In this document: in pieces, positions 1 through 9,867 of the stretch
Layout: each line of letters opens with the position of its first letter
How positions within the stretch are numbered: position 1 is the stretch's first letter
Virus record (IMG/VR): IMGVR_UViG_3300025127_000083
Span: 1-40,126 of that record
Direction: 5' to 3' (one strand)
Source of the DNA: a virus
DNA: 40,126 nucleotides
Notes under the pieces: model-generated
The model's database searches: none
What the model was told of the DNA's origin: nothing
The model's input: only the letters and a program-made list of their open reading frames with translations
Program-made: the position numbers and the translations under genes

Positions 1-3000
1 GATACTGAAATGTAAAGGCAACAAGTTCATACCCGACAACTAGAAGTGAGTTTTCCCAAGAATAATGCTCTGATGTTGTTGATTGATAAACCGTGTTCAC
101 TAAAGGTAAAAGTTGACTAGATCCACCAGGAGGGCTAAAAGTAGTGCCCGTGGCTATAGTATTTAGAGGAATACCAACACCTTCTACAGTGTCACCAACA
201 TTTATAGTGTTAGATGTATCACTAGCGTCGTAAACTTTTATAATAGTTGTAGTTTCTGGTATTAAAACTTTCATTGAAGCTCCAATTCCAGTTGGAATAT
301 GAGGAGCTACATTTCCTAATGTAGATGTAAAGCTTTGGTTAAAAGGCAAACCATTTACAACTGCAGAGAAAGTAAAAGTAAATGTTCTTAGCAAAGGATC
401 TGTACCAAACCAAACAGAGTTAGTTTGTCCAAAAGTATAACCACCTATGAATCCAGTATCTATAGTTACGTTAAATTGATTAGTGTTAGTACCTGTTTCT
501 GTAAAAGCAAAACAAGGTCCTTGATCATAAGCAATTTGCACATTGGTGCCATAACCATCTACAACGCTATCTAAAGATAAAACTTCATCTATTTCTGAGT
601 TTGGTATTTGTACGTCAAAGTTATCTACTAGATATATAGGTGCAGTTAATATACTTGGTTTAGTTCCTCCAAAATCAAAAGTTAAACTTTCTAAGAAAGG
701 AGAATCATTCCACTGATTTAATCCTGCAGCTCCTAATCCACCAGTATTTTCATTTAAAACAATATCGTTTACACTTTTAACTAGTCCAGTAGTAGAGGTT
801 TCCCAGAATATATCTAATAAACTTTCAACTGGTTCTGTTTCATATACAGCTAAATATTGTATACCAGGTGTTGCAGCACTGTATATATTAACTAAATCAC
901 CTACTGAGGCGTCAACAGCTTCACTTACTACTATTTGAGCAGGTGTTGTAAAGTTAAGAGTATCAGCCGCTCCAATGTTAACAGGGTTATTAAGTTCTAA
1001 AATAACATTAGGAGCAGCAGTTGTTGCGTCTTTATTTAACACTATTGTGCCAGCGGGTATTGTAGGTGTACCAGAAGCAGCTGTTATCATCATTCCTACA
1101 GTAATGCCACCTATCGCACCACCGCCTGGTGCTACTGTTATGCTTGTGCCTGTGTAAGCACCCGCCATTATTACACCTGCAGGACCAGCAGTAGTTCCAG
1201 TGAAACTAACTAAAGTTAAATCACTTGGAAAACCTGGACCTTGCACTGTATCTCCTGGTAGTATAGTACCAGTTGTTCCGCTAACATTATTTAATCTTAT
1301 AGTACTTGATGTTCCAGATATAGACACTGTTCCACTTACTGCTGAAAAATTAACATTAGACAATTGACCTATTTTATTAGCTGTATTTATTCTTGCTATA
1401 TAAGGATTTGAATCTAATGAATAAAATTGAGGAAAAAAGTTAGGTTGAGGTGGAACTTGTGGATCGTAATCAAATAAATCTCTTACAGTTGAAACTGTTG
1501 AAGCAAAATCAGAAGTTCTACCTGGATAATACTGTTCATTGCTTAAACCTAAATTCGTAGATCCTACAGATACACTTGTTGCAGAATTTTGAACTCTTCC
1601 ATATAATCTTACCGATGCTCTAAATTGATCTTGTTGTGGACCAACCTCAACTAAATCTCTTGGTACTTTATTTATATTGTCACTAATTAAAACAGTATGT
1701 GAAGTTTCACCAACTTCTAATGATTGGTCGCTAGGATACGATGCCATTATACCGGGAAGATATACATTGTAATAATCTTGCTCTGTTTGTTTTACAACTA
1801 CTTTAAAACTATACCAACCCAGCGGATTATAATCTGCACTTGTAGGATCACCATTATAAACACCAGGTAAAGCTAATTGAGCGTCTTTTTGCTCGCCTAT
1901 AACATTGTTAAATAAAACTTTTATAGAGTTTCCAGGCCAACTATCATTATCTATATTTTCATCATTATAAGGGGAATAAGCAGTATCACCCTTAAAACTA
2001 GCTCCATTTGGAAGTGTTATGCTTGTTTTATTGTTTGATAAAATAGTACCTGATTGTCTACCGTATCTATCCGATAACACTACTCCAATTTGATAATTTC
2101 TATTTGTTTTTACACTAGAGTTCGGATATTCTATTTTACTAGTTGTTTTCTGTATATCACTACCAGGAACTAATAAAACTAGTTGTAAGTTAGCTATTAC
2201 AGCCGTTGTTGGTGTGTCTATTTCAATAGTAGTAGCATTTACACCTGTAACTAAAGTACCTTCTGGAACTCCGTCACATATAACTACCATACCTACAGAA
2301 ATTACATCTTTTATGTTAATTAATTCTATTTGTGTAGATCCAATTGGAATAGGTCCAACAGCATCGCCCTGTGCTTCTAATGTGTTAAATGCTGATTTAG
2401 TTGTAATAGCTGTTTGATAATCTATAAAATCAGGAGCAGTGTGTTTATTTAAAAAATTACCATATATAACTCTGTTGCCAGAAACTTCTTGAGCTAAAGC
2501 TCTTACAGGTATTTTGTCATAAACTCTTATTAAATCTTTTTCAGGTAATGTTTTAAAAGGTTTTTGAGACTGATAGTCATATGTAAAATACTCAGGTTCA
2601 CCTATAGTTAACTCTACATTAGCAGCTAAAGAAACAGGTGAACTTAAAGTTATTTCACCAGATGTACTAGGATTAATATTTGGATTATCAGGTTGGTAAG
2701 CAGTTACTGTTATGTTTGTAGTTATACCAAAACCAGTTACATAACTACCTACGTTTATACCTCCTTTTACATTATCTACTAAAACAGTATTACTAGACGT
2801 GGTAGTTGTTCTTACGGTACAGTTAGCTGATTGATTAAAAATTTCCTGCTCTTCTATTGTATCAACAACTTTAACAGTTGTTTGATCAGATTCTCTATAT
2901 AGTATATCAATAGATTCTAAAAGCAATTTATCTTTTAATTCATAGTTTTTAAAAGGTAATGGTATTCTTAGTTGTATTTTATCTACTTTATTTTCTACAA

Positions 3001-4177
3001 AAGAAACTATAGTACTTCTATAAGACTCTGCTTGATCGTCTAACTCAGGCATTCCCCTAGCGTCATCTTTAACATACATAAAATACCCATCTTGTCTAGG
3101 TATAAATGTAGATTGTGTGAATGTAGAGAATAAAGAATATTCATCATCTACAAATTTAAATCTATATGCAAATCTTACAAACTTATCTTCTAAATAAGTG
3201 TCATCACCCGCAAAATCTTTTTCGTAATATTTATTATAATTAAAAATTATTTCTGTATCTGCTGCTAGCGTTGTAGGTATAGTTGCACCTAATATATTAA
3301 CAGTCCATAGAGCTGGATTAACACCAGCAGGAGCAGAATAAACAACGGTATCAACATATGCTGAAGGTATTGGTACTATATTTCCTAAAGCATCTATATA
3401 TGATACGTTAGCGCCACTATCATAAGGATTAGGTATTTGAGCTTGAGCTATATATCCTTTTAAATTTTTAACTACAAAGCTAGCTGCTCCTGATAGGGCT
3501 TGAGCATTTAGTTTTGAACTACCACCGTTAGGATAAAACTTACTAGTAACATCCTTCATAGTTGTCTCGTATTGAGTTGTAGGAGCTGTAGATTCTTTAC
3601 TTTCAGCATATAACTCTATAGCGCTATAAGGATTGTATTTGGCAACGGATATTTGATCTTCTGTAGTATAATAAGTTGGAATTGCAAGTTTAGTTGGATT
3701 AGCTAAATCTATATTTATTTTTCTAGGTTGGTTTCTATTATCTGTCCAAAATAATAAATTTTCAACTATATTAATACCGTATATAAGATGTGTTTTTGAA
3801 AAATTTAAAAAAGCGCCTTTAACCAGTGTTGTTAATACACCAGAACTACTACATTTTAATATAAAATTTTCAGCGCTTGAATTATACTTGAGTTGGGTTG
3901 GATCTTGATCTAAATAGTTTGTAAAAAATAAATACATATTACCATTAGAATCATCTTCTACATGTCCTATGCAATACAAACCACTAACACCTGTGTGTAC
4001 GGCTACGTTAGCTATTAAATTATTACCTAATACGTTTTCTAAAGAACCTACATTTTCACCTTCGGATTTACTAACTTGTACATTTAAAGCGTTTCTGTAT
4101 TCATTGTTAGCAATAATACGAGCATCCAAGTCTTTATTCATCTTGGATTTTATAAAAGTATTTTTAACTTTTGCCAT
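1..4177 (-). CDS. Giant neck/tail 'stabilization' (muzzle-type) protein, 3' end outside window
   Basis: The frame opens at an ATG (4175-4177) and stays open to the left edge, giving at least 1392 codons with no stop. The N-terminus reads MAKVKNTFIKSKMNKD, followed by DARIIANNEYRNALN, and near residues 690-710 lies NYQIGVVLSDRYGRQS. I recognise both segments from the large tail-stabilization protein of crAss-like phages, which is placed at the tail exit of the virion. The middle and C-terminal parts are rich in Thr, Asn, Val and Gly, like repeated beta domains. It is the last gene read in the leftward structural operon, 6 bases after the gp4-like gene, the same position as in crAss-like phages. 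The family assignment is from memory of sequence patterns. The exact virion role is inferred. Confidence 0.72.
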   Translation of the reverse strand, partial: MAKVKNTFIKSKMNKDLDARIIANNEYRNALNVQVSKSEGENVGSLENVLGNNLIANVAVHTGVSGLYCIGHVEDDSNGNMYLFFTNYLDQDPTQLKYNSSAENFILKCSSSGVLTTLVKGAFLNFSKTHLIYGINIVENLLFWTDNRNQPRKINIDLANPTKLAIPTYYTTEDQISVAKYNPYSAIELYAESKESTAPTTQYETTMKDVTSKFYPNGGSSKLNAQALSGAASFVVKNLKGYIAQAQIPNPYDSGANVSYIDALGNIVPIPSAYVDTVVYSAPAGVNPALWTVNILGATIPTTLAADTEIIFNYNKYYEKDFAGDDTYLEDKFVRFAYRFKFVDDEYSLFSTFTQSTFIPRQDGYFMYVKDDARGMPELDDQAESYRSTIVSFVENKVDKIQLRIPLPFKNYELKDKLLLESIDILYRESDQTTVKVVDTIEEQEIFNQSANCTVRTTTTSSNTVLVDNVKGGINVGSYVTGFGITTNITVTAYQPDNPNINPSTSGEITLSSPVSLAANVELTIGEPEYFTYDYQSQKPFKTLPEKDLIRVYDKIPVRALAQEVSGNRVIYGNFLNKHTAPDFIDYQTAITTKSAFNTLEAQGDAVGPIPIGSTQIELINIKDVISVGMVVICDGVPEGTLVTGVNATTIEIDTPTTAVIANLQLVLLVPGSDIQKTTSKIEYPNSSVKTNRNYQIGVVLSDRYGRQSGTILSNNKTSITLPNGASFKGDTAYSPYNDENIDNDSWPGNSIKVLFNNVIGEQKDAQLALPGVYNGDPTSADYNPLGWYSFKVVVKQTEQDYYNVYLPGIMASYPSDQSLEVGETSHTVLISDNINKVPRDLVEVGPQQDQFRASVRLYGRVQNSATSVSVGSTNLGLSNEQYYPGRTSDFASTVSTVRDLFDYDPQVPPQPNFFPQFYSLDSNPYIARINTANKIGQLSNVNFSAVSGTVSISGTSSTIRLNNVSGTTGTILPGDTVQGPGFPSDLTLVSFTGTTAGPAGVIMAGAYTGTSITVAPGGGAIGGITVGMMITAASGTPTIPAGTIVLNKDATTAAPNVILELNNPVNIGAADTLNFTTPAQIVVSEAVDASVGDLVNIYSAATPGIQYLAVYETEPVESLLDIFWETSTTGLVKSVNDIVLNENTGGLGAAGLNQWNDSPFLESLTFDFGGTKPSILTAPIYLVDNFDVQIPNSEIDEVLSLDSVVDGYGTNVQIAYDQGPCFAFTETGTNTNQFNVTIDTGFIGGYTFGQTNSVWFGTDPLLRTFTFTFSAVVNGLPFNQSFTSTLGNVAPHIPTGIGASMKVLIPETTTIIKVYDASDTSNTINVGDTVEGVGIPLNTIATGTTFSPPGGSSQLLPLVNTVYQSTTSEHYSWENSLLVVGYELVAFTFQY

Positions 4178-4183
4178 TAAATT

Positions 4184-5425
4184 TTAGTGTTTTATCCATT
4201 TAGATTTACCTCGCATAACTTGAACTATTTCGTCTAATTTAATGTTAGATAATCTTATTTTAGCATTTCTAAGAGCTGCTCTTCTATCTTTTTTAAACCT
4301 AGCGACAATACCTTCAGATACATTAGCTCTTCCAGATAACAAATTATATGAAATACTCGTATACATTGCTTCTTCAGCTAGTTTAGGAACTCTTGTATCT
4401 AAATCATATGCAAGTCCATCTGATATGTAATCTACAACAATTAATTTATCTCTTAAATTACTTGAAAAAGTAAACAAACCATCTCTTTCATTTATTCCAA
4501 ACCAACCGTTAACTTGTGATGTTTGTGGTTCTAAACCATATAATCTCCCCCAATCCCAAGGACCAGAACCATACCAGCCTTCTGCATATAATCCATATGC
4601 AAAATTATCATATAATTGATTAAAAGCTTGATTATTTATTATTCTATCGTCAGCTTTTCTCCATCTTTCTACTGTTTGAGAAGTACCTTCTAAATTTTCT
4701 CCAAAATTATCTTGAGTTGGAACACCCTGGTCATCTTGTATTAAATTATAATAAGGATTAGTAGTTAAGTTATTATTAGGATATAAAGGTCTTTTTACAC
4801 CCAAAGAATCTATGTAACAAAAAGAAACATAGTTAACATAATCTTGTGGTATTGGAAGAGATAAGCTAGAAGGTATAGTTAATTCTTGTGATTTTATACT
4901 TTTTAAAGTATCATAACTAAATTCTTGTAAAGATCTTTTAGCAAAAAAAACTACATCAGATTTTTTAGCAGACTGAATTATTTTTCCATCGCCAACATAA
5001 CCTACCATGTAATTATCTACTATATCAGATAATTTTATATATTGATAAGATCCATAATTTTCTTCAACAGCATCACCTATAGCTTCTTCGGCTGGAGTAT
5101 TTGCGTATTTACCACCGTCTAATGTTTTTAATTGAACAACAACATACGAGTTTTGAGGTATTGGAGATGCTCCAGGAAAATTAATTGTGTTGTTTGATAC
5201 TGTATAAGTTGAAGTATATTCAGTAAAGCTACCAGGTAAACCTGTTGTACTAGTATAAACTTTAAAATTATTTAAAGCATAATCAACATTTGTTGGATCA
5301 GAAGATCCAAATATTAAATCTGTGTCAAATGTTGTTACAAATGCAGTTTGTCCAGCCGCCGCAGTAACTAAAAATGGTTGAGCACCTTGATAATACTGTT
5401 GATTTGTTTCTGTTATTTTACTCAT
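4184..5425 (-). CDS. P22 gp4-like tail/adaptor protein with extra N-terminal beta domain
   Basis: 413 aa. Residues about 130-210 (LSDIVDNYMVGYVGDGKI, then AKRSLQEFSYDT and SLPIPQDYVNYVSFCYID) resemble the 'tail tubular protein, P22 gp4-like' of crAss-like phages, which joins the portal ring to the tail. Residues about 1-115 are a Thr/Ser/Val-rich segment resembling a small fibre domain and are not part of the classical gp4 fold. The C-terminus (about 370-413) is basic and helical. It lies 4 bases from the upstream ring-type gene and 6 bases before the giant stabilization gene, which is the expected order. The gp4 assignment is moderate; ring protein is the main alternative. Confidence 0.55.
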   Translation of the reverse strand: MSKITETNQQYYQGAQPFLVTAAAGQTAFVTTFDTDLIFGSSDPTNVDYALNNFKVYTSTTGLPGSFTEYTSTYTVSNNTINFPGASPIPQNSYVVVQLKTLDGGKYANTPAEEAIGDAVEENYGSYQYIKLSDIVDNYMVGYVGDGKIIQSAKKSDVVFFAKRSLQEFSYDTLKSIKSQELTIPSSLSLPIPQDYVNYVSFCYIDSLGVKRPLYPNNNLTTNPYYNLIQDDQGVPTQDNFGENLEGTSQTVERWRKADDRIINNQAFNQLYDNFAYGLYAEGWYGSGPWDWGRLYGLEPQTSQVNGWFGINERDGLFTFSSNLRDKLIVVDYISDGLAYDLDTRVPKLAEEAMYTSISYNLLSGRANVSEGIVARFKKDRRAALRNAKIRLSNIKLDEIVQVMRGKSKWIKH

Positions 5426-5429
5426 TTAT

Positions 5430-6191
5430 TTAAGATTTTTCATTTATAGATACTTGTTGTGCTTCTTGTGTAGCTGCTTGAACTATCTCAGGATCTTTTA
5501 TTATAACCCCAGCATATTTTAAAATACCTATTATTAAATTAGTTTGTTCTGATATATCTAGTTCAAAGTCTATAGACGTAGAAGGACTATATATGTATTG
5601 TCCCATAGCTCCAGGAGTAAATCCCCATATAGGATTACTAGGAGTAAAAATACAGTTTATTGTTAGTTTATCTGGCTTAGGATTAACTTTTACTAATAAA
5701 ATTGATTGTGAAAATGGAGATATGTTTGTTGTTGATTGAGTTGTGATCGCTATAGGATATTGAATCGTAGGAGCTGTAAGCTTAGATTTAGTTATTTTAG
5801 TATAATCACTTCTACTAGTTAATTGAGTTATAGATTCGTATGTAGGATTTGTAGTGTTATATGTAGATATGATTTCACCTAATTTAAATATAGAATTTAA
5901 ACTATTAAAATACCAACCGTTATTAGTAGTGTCATATGTGAATTCTGCATCTTTTTCAAAAGGATAAAGCTTATAAGCAGTGTCTTTAAACATGTTAAAA
6001 AACTCTGTATCATTTTGAGTATTGTTTTGATTTTGACGGTTTAATTGATTGCCATCAGGAAAATACGATTCAAAAATTTCATTTTGAACCTGTACAGCTA
6101 AACTATTAAACTCGCTTGGAGTAATATAGCCTCTTTGCTCTTTGTTTAATATGTACAAGACTGTTGTATATACTGTATTTACATTTACCAT
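5430..6191 (-). CDS. Probable ring / head-tail connector structural protein
   Basis: 253 aa. The N-terminus NTVYTTVLYILNKEQRGYIT, followed by EFNSLAVQVQNEIFESYF, is a pattern I associate with a conserved virion protein located between capsid and gp4-like genes in crAss-like phages and other Bacteroidota podoviruses. The middle is rich in Thr and Asn and suggests beta strands, and the C-terminus is a short helix. A strong intrinsic terminator lies directly upstream, so it is either read through from the capsid operon or has its own promoter, which I do not see. Function comes from position and remembered similarity only. Confidence 0.45.
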   Translation of the reverse strand: MVNVNTVYTTVLYILNKEQRGYITPSEFNSLAVQVQNEIFESYFPDGNQLNRQNQNNTQNDTEFFNMFKDTAYKLYPFEKDAEFTYDTTNNGWYFNSLNSIFKLGEIISTYNTTNPTYESITQLTSRSDYTKITKSKLTAPTIQYPIAITTQSTTNISPFSQSILLVKVNPKPDKLTINCIFTPSNPIWGFTPGAMGQYIYSPSTSIDFELDISEQTNLIIGILKYAGVIIKDPEIVQAATQEAQQVSINEKS

Positions 6192-6212
6192 TATTTTAAT
6201 TTTTAATATACT

Positions 6213-6235
6213 AAAAAGGCGGACGAATCCGCCTT
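6213..6235 (-). terminator. Intrinsic terminator with UUCG loop
   Basis: Read on the minus strand, an 8-bp stem AAGGCGGA / TCCGCCTT is closed by a TTCG tetraloop and runs into a T tract (five As on the plus strand, 6213-6217). It lies between the stop of the 272-aa gene and the start of the 253-aa gene and should end leftward transcripts or reduce read-through into the neck genes. Confidence 0.85.
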
Positions 6236-6254
6236 ATATTAGTATCACTTGTTT

Positions 6255-7073
6255 TTATAGTTTTTTATCTATAGATTTATAGATCTCAACTCCTTCGTCT
6301 GTTTTCAAGAAAGCAGCAAAGGCTGAATATGGATTTTCATCAAAAGGCACATTCATTAGTTTTCTATCATTTGACCCCCAAGTAAATGTTCTTTGATCTT
6401 GAGATAACTTTATTATACCAACCTCAGCGGCTTTAATACCAAAGTTTCTTAGTTGAACATTATCATCTTTAGCTAGAGCTATAAAAGTTTTAGGATTTTG
6501 TTTTGCAAACAACAATATATCTCTTTTTAATTCTTTAGAGCTCATGTTGTTTACTGCAGAACCTTTTTCAACTCTCATTATAGCTTCTGCTTGATCAATA
6601 TCCATAGATCTAGCGGCTGTCATAGCGTCTATTTCAAGATTTATTAAATCTAAATCGTCTTCTGCTTCAGCTACAGCGCTAAATTCTTCATACACTCTTC
6701 CTTTTAATGGGTGGTATAATGAAAGTAATTTTTGAAGCGCAATATCTCCTTTACCTACTCTCAGTGTTCCATCTCTAAACATAATATGCCCCATAGTACA
6801 CTCGCCTTTTTGCTCATCAACAAATGGGCTTGATTGATTAGTTGCATATTTTAGTTCTCTTTGTTTTTTCATTTCTGGATCAAAATAAAGCAATGCATGC
6901 TTTTTAGTGTGTTTTCCAGGTATTGTTAATGTTAATGGATTTTTATTACCTTTTAAGTAATAAACTCTATCCTTAACTTCCCACGCTTCTTTTGCAGGTT
7001 TTGTTGGTGTTTTTGTAACCACTTCCTGAGGTGCAACCTCAACAGTTTCTACTGCTTTAGCTTTTTTAGCCAT
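6255..7073 (-). CDS. Conserved head-region protein of unknown function
   Basis: 272 aa, immediately downstream of the major capsid gene and isolated by a terminator on each side. The N-terminal 35 residues are Lys/Ala/Pro/Thr-rich and look disordered (VAPQEVVTKTPTKPAKEAW). Residues about 36-150 look globular, with YYLKGNKNPLTLTIPGKHTK near the start. Residues about 150-225 are helical and acidic/basic. A protein in this slot in related phages could be a virion cargo, decoration or head-completion protein. No motif decides between these. Its own terminator suggests it is made at a level different from the genes after it. Confidence 0.5.
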   Translation of the reverse strand: MAKKAKAVETVEVAPQEVVTKTPTKPAKEAWEVKDRVYYLKGNKNPLTLTIPGKHTKKHALLYFDPEMKKQRELKYATNQSSPFVDEQKGECTMGHIMFRDGTLRVGKGDIALQKLLSLYHPLKGRVYEEFSAVAEAEDDLDLINLEIDAMTAARSMDIDQAEAIMRVEKGSAVNNMSSKELKRDILLFAKQNPKTFIALAKDDNVQLRNFGIKAAEVGIIKLSQDQRTFTWGSNDRKLMNVPFDENPYSAFAAFLKTDEGVEIYKSIDKKL

Positions 7074-7098
7074 AATATGATAAAATTAAATAGTTAAT

Positions 7099-7135
7099 AA
7101 AAAAACCCTAGGGTCACGCTCACTTTGTGACCCTA
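7099..7135 (-). terminator. Intrinsic terminator after the major capsid gene
   Basis: On the minus strand a 9-bp stem TAGGGTCAC / GTGACCCTA with a 9-nt loop is followed by GGG and a run of seven Ts (As at 7099-7105 on the plus strand). It begins 16 bases after the major capsid stop codon. This is a classical Rho-independent terminator position for an abundantly transcribed capsid gene. Confidence 0.88.
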
Positions 7136-7151
7136 AGATTTAATTTAGGTA

Positions 7152-8603
7152 TTAGATACCTTTAAATAATACAAAGTTATTAGCAGCTTGAGTTACTAAA
7201 CATCTTTCAGATAGGAAGTTAATTTCCATAGCATCAAGAGTTGAAGTAAATGCACCACCAGCAGAACCAGTCAACCAAGACTTCATACGTCTGTCATCTC
7301 CTTGAGATGCTCTATAACGCACGTGTAAGAATGGTCGTCTAATGTTTGTACCTAAAATTTGGTCATAAACAGTAGAAGTTCCAGCAGGTACTAATACACC
7401 TTCGATTGAGTTAATACCTACAATACCACCTCTCGTAGAAGCGTCATTTAAGTATTTCCAATCAGTTTTATAAAAGTCATAAGATCCTCTTCTAAATCCA
7501 GAGAAACCTAAGTTAAGAGCCATTTCTTCTGAGTTTTCAAATAAACCAAAAGCAGTACCACCAGCGAAACCACCAGAAATACCAGCTAGCATATCATCAA
7601 AATCAAGAGCAGTTTGTCTTTGTAAGAAAAGCATGTTTTCTTCAATAGCTCCTTGAGTGTCTAAGTTTTTAAGAATTTCATCAAACTCATCAATTCCAGC
7701 GGCAGCAGTAAATCCTACTTCTACATTACCTCTATTTTCAATAGCAGCAAATAAACCTTCAGATCCTGGTAAAGCAGCAGCAGCTGTTCCTGCAACAGCA
7801 AGAGCATTTGCGTTTAATTCAGATTCTACCATAGACATTTCTAGGTAATCTTCAAAACGTAGTCTTGTTTCAGACTCAGCTTTTAAGTACCATAAATATC
7901 CAGAAGCACCATCTTCAGTTGCAACTTCTACCCAACCGATTTGAGCCATATCAGATCCGTTAATAACATACTGATCTCTCAATATAATAGGTGAGTTAGA
8001 AAATTGTGTAAAAGCAGGGTCTACAGATACTCTATCCGCTTGCGCGTTTGCAAGAGTACCACCTACCATAGATGATCCTTTTACATAAGCAGAACCGTAA
8101 ACAAATACTTTAATTCCAGCAGCAGCTAATCCTTGTGCAGCAAAAGTTGCGTTAGCAAATGGCTGTGCAACAAAACTACCACCAGGACCTGGAGTTGAAG
8201 CAGTTACAATACCTTTAGCTTCAGCTCCTGAAACTGGGTCCATAAGAACTACAGTATCATTTATAGATACTACAGTTGAAACACCAGCAACAGTAGGAGT
8301 TACAGTAGCAGCGTTGTTTGCACCTGTAGCAACTACAGTACAAGCATCATATGCAATATGTAATCTATTTTGTTCTGACCAGATTACTTGGTCACTTGTC
8401 ATTGGCATTTCAGCGCCAACCATTCTTAAGAAGCCTGATAACGTTCTGTTTCCATAACGCTCTACTTCTTGTTCGTAAATTTCTGGTAAATATTGTTGCG
8501 CAAAATTTCCTCCAGCACCACCATCAAATGTTAGATAGTTGTTAGCTAAAGTTTGTTGTAATTGCGAAGGTACAATACTACCAAATTGTGGAGATAAACT
8601 CAT
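7152..8603 (-). CDS. Major capsid protein (probably HK97 fold)
   Basis: 483 aa, the usual size for a major capsid protein of this phage group. The N-terminal FAQQYLPEIYEQEVERYGNR and the C-terminal LHVRYRASQGDDRRMKSW, then LSERCLVTQAANNFVLFKG, fit capsid proteins of crAss-like and related Bacteroidota phages. Residues about 85-170 are a Val/Thr/Ala/Gly-rich beta insertion. The codons differ from the neighbours: many Ala, Gly and Thr residues, consistent with a highly expressed virion protein. It follows the scaffold gene and ends at a strong terminator. The start is the first ATG, preceded by an A/T-rich leader (AACAAATT). Confidence 0.88.
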   Translation of the reverse strand: MSLSPQFGSIVPSQLQQTLANNYLTFDGGAGGNFAQQYLPEIYEQEVERYGNRTLSGFLRMVGAEMPMTSDQVIWSEQNRLHIAYDACTVVATGANNAATVTPTVAGVSTVVSINDTVVLMDPVSGAEAKGIVTASTPGPGGSFVAQPFANATFAAQGLAAAGIKVFVYGSAYVKGSSMVGGTLANAQADRVSVDPAFTQFSNSPIILRDQYVINGSDMAQIGWVEVATEDGASGYLWYLKAESETRLRFEDYLEMSMVESELNANALAVAGTAAAALPGSEGLFAAIENRGNVEVGFTAAAGIDEFDEILKNLDTQGAIEENMLFLQRQTALDFDDMLAGISGGFAGGTAFGLFENSEEMALNLGFSGFRRGSYDFYKTDWKYLNDASTRGGIVGINSIEGVLVPAGTSTVYDQILGTNIRRPFLHVRYRASQGDDRRMKSWLTGSAGGAFTSTLDAMEINFLSERCLVTQAANNFVLFKGI

Positions 8604-8619
8604 AATTTGTTAATTTTAA

Positions 8620-9837
8620 TTAGTTAAACCTTTTCGTTTTAATTTTTAATTTTGAAGAATCTGCACCAGAAATAGCTTTAACTTTCATTCCACCAATAAA
8701 CACATCACCTTGAGATTTTCTACCTTCAGTATCTACTAGGTTTTTTGATTTGTTTACAACGTCTTTTACAGCATCAGCTTTTCCTTGCTCATAAAAATGA
8801 GCTGCAATTCTATCTACGTTTTCAGCAGCATAAATAGCCTTATGATAACCTGCGTGATCATTAATATTACCGTCATTGTCAAGGAACTTCCCTACAAGGT
8901 TATTAATGTTTGATTGGTTTTCAGCAACTTTATCACGATTAACAATATTATACTTAAATTTTTTATCCCCCACATTAATATCAAAACCTTTGAAATCGTT
9001 ATTGAATAATTCTTTAGTTTTTTGTTTAAATAATTCGTGTTGTTTTTCAGCTACTTCTTGTTGCTTGTTATAGCGATTGAAAAAATCCATTGCTTTTTGT
9101 TGATCTTGAGTTACGCCGGGTCTCAACTTGATTTCCTCGTAATATTTAATCTTAAGATCTTCTAAATAGTTTTTGGCTTTTGCAACCTCTTCTTTTTTAG
9201 CGAGTTTTTTTCTTTTGACTTCTCGCTCTTCGTCAATATCGGTATCATAATCGAATTTTTCTTCCATTATGAAATTAATTTCTTCTAAATCTAAGTGTGG
9301 TTTAGATTTTTTATAATACTCTTTCAACAATATAGTTTCATCTACGTTTGTATAGTCAGCATTTAATCTAGTATAATCTTCTATAGTACCACCAGTTTCT
9401 TCCATGAAGTTTACAAGTTTTTCAATGTTTTCAGGTAATGGTTTACCTAAAACTTTTTCATCTCTTATAGCTTCTTTAACTTCAGCTTCAACTTCTTTAA
9501 CTTCTTCTTCTGTTACTTCTTGGATCGGAGAAAACCCTTCAGTAGTCTCGTTGGACTCTTGTACAGGTTCTCCCACCGCTGTGCTATCTCCGGATGGTTC
9601 TTCCACAGATACCTCCTTTGTTTCTCCGATTTGAATGGCATCTTCTTTTTCTTCTTGTTTTGGAATTACTACTTTTTTAATCTCTGGTTCTAATTCAACC
9701 AAAGGTTCTTTTGGATTAACACTTACTTTAGTAATATTATCCTTAGTTTCGTTTAATTTTTTAGGTGTTTTCTTTTTAGTTTTTAACTTAAATTCACCTT
9801 CTTGCTTGACCTCAACGGCCGCTTGTTTTTCTGACAT
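8620..9837 (-). CDS. Capsid scaffolding protein
   Basis: 405 aa, highly charged. Residues 1-110 are Lys/Glu/Val-rich and low complexity. Residues about 125-160 read ENIEKLVNFMEETGGTIEDY, then TRLNADYTNVDE, a pattern I know from predicted scaffold proteins of marine and Bacteroidota phages. Residues about 190-290 are a long Lys/Glu coiled coil, and the C-terminus is basic (SSKLKIKTKRFN), as expected for capsid-binding tails of scaffolds. It lies between portal and major capsid, the standard scaffold slot. It would guide procapsid assembly and then leave. No protease motif was found. Confidence 0.75.
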   Translation of the reverse strand: MSEKQAAVEVKQEGEFKLKTKKKTPKKLNETKDNITKVSVNPKEPLVELEPEIKKVVIPKQEEKEDAIQIGETKEVSVEEPSGDSTAVGEPVQESNETTEGFSPIQEVTEEEVKEVEAEVKEAIRDEKVLGKPLPENIEKLVNFMEETGGTIEDYTRLNADYTNVDETILLKEYYKKSKPHLDLEEINFIMEEKFDYDTDIDEEREVKRKKLAKKEEVAKAKNYLEDLKIKYYEEIKLRPGVTQDQQKAMDFFNRYNKQQEVAEKQHELFKQKTKELFNNDFKGFDINVGDKKFKYNIVNRDKVAENQSNINNLVGKFLDNDGNINDHAGYHKAIYAAENVDRIAAHFYEQGKADAVKDVVNKSKNLVDTEGRKSQGDVFIGGMKVKAISGADSSKLKIKTKRFN

Positions 9838-9867
9838 AATATAATATAATTAAATAATTAAATAAAT

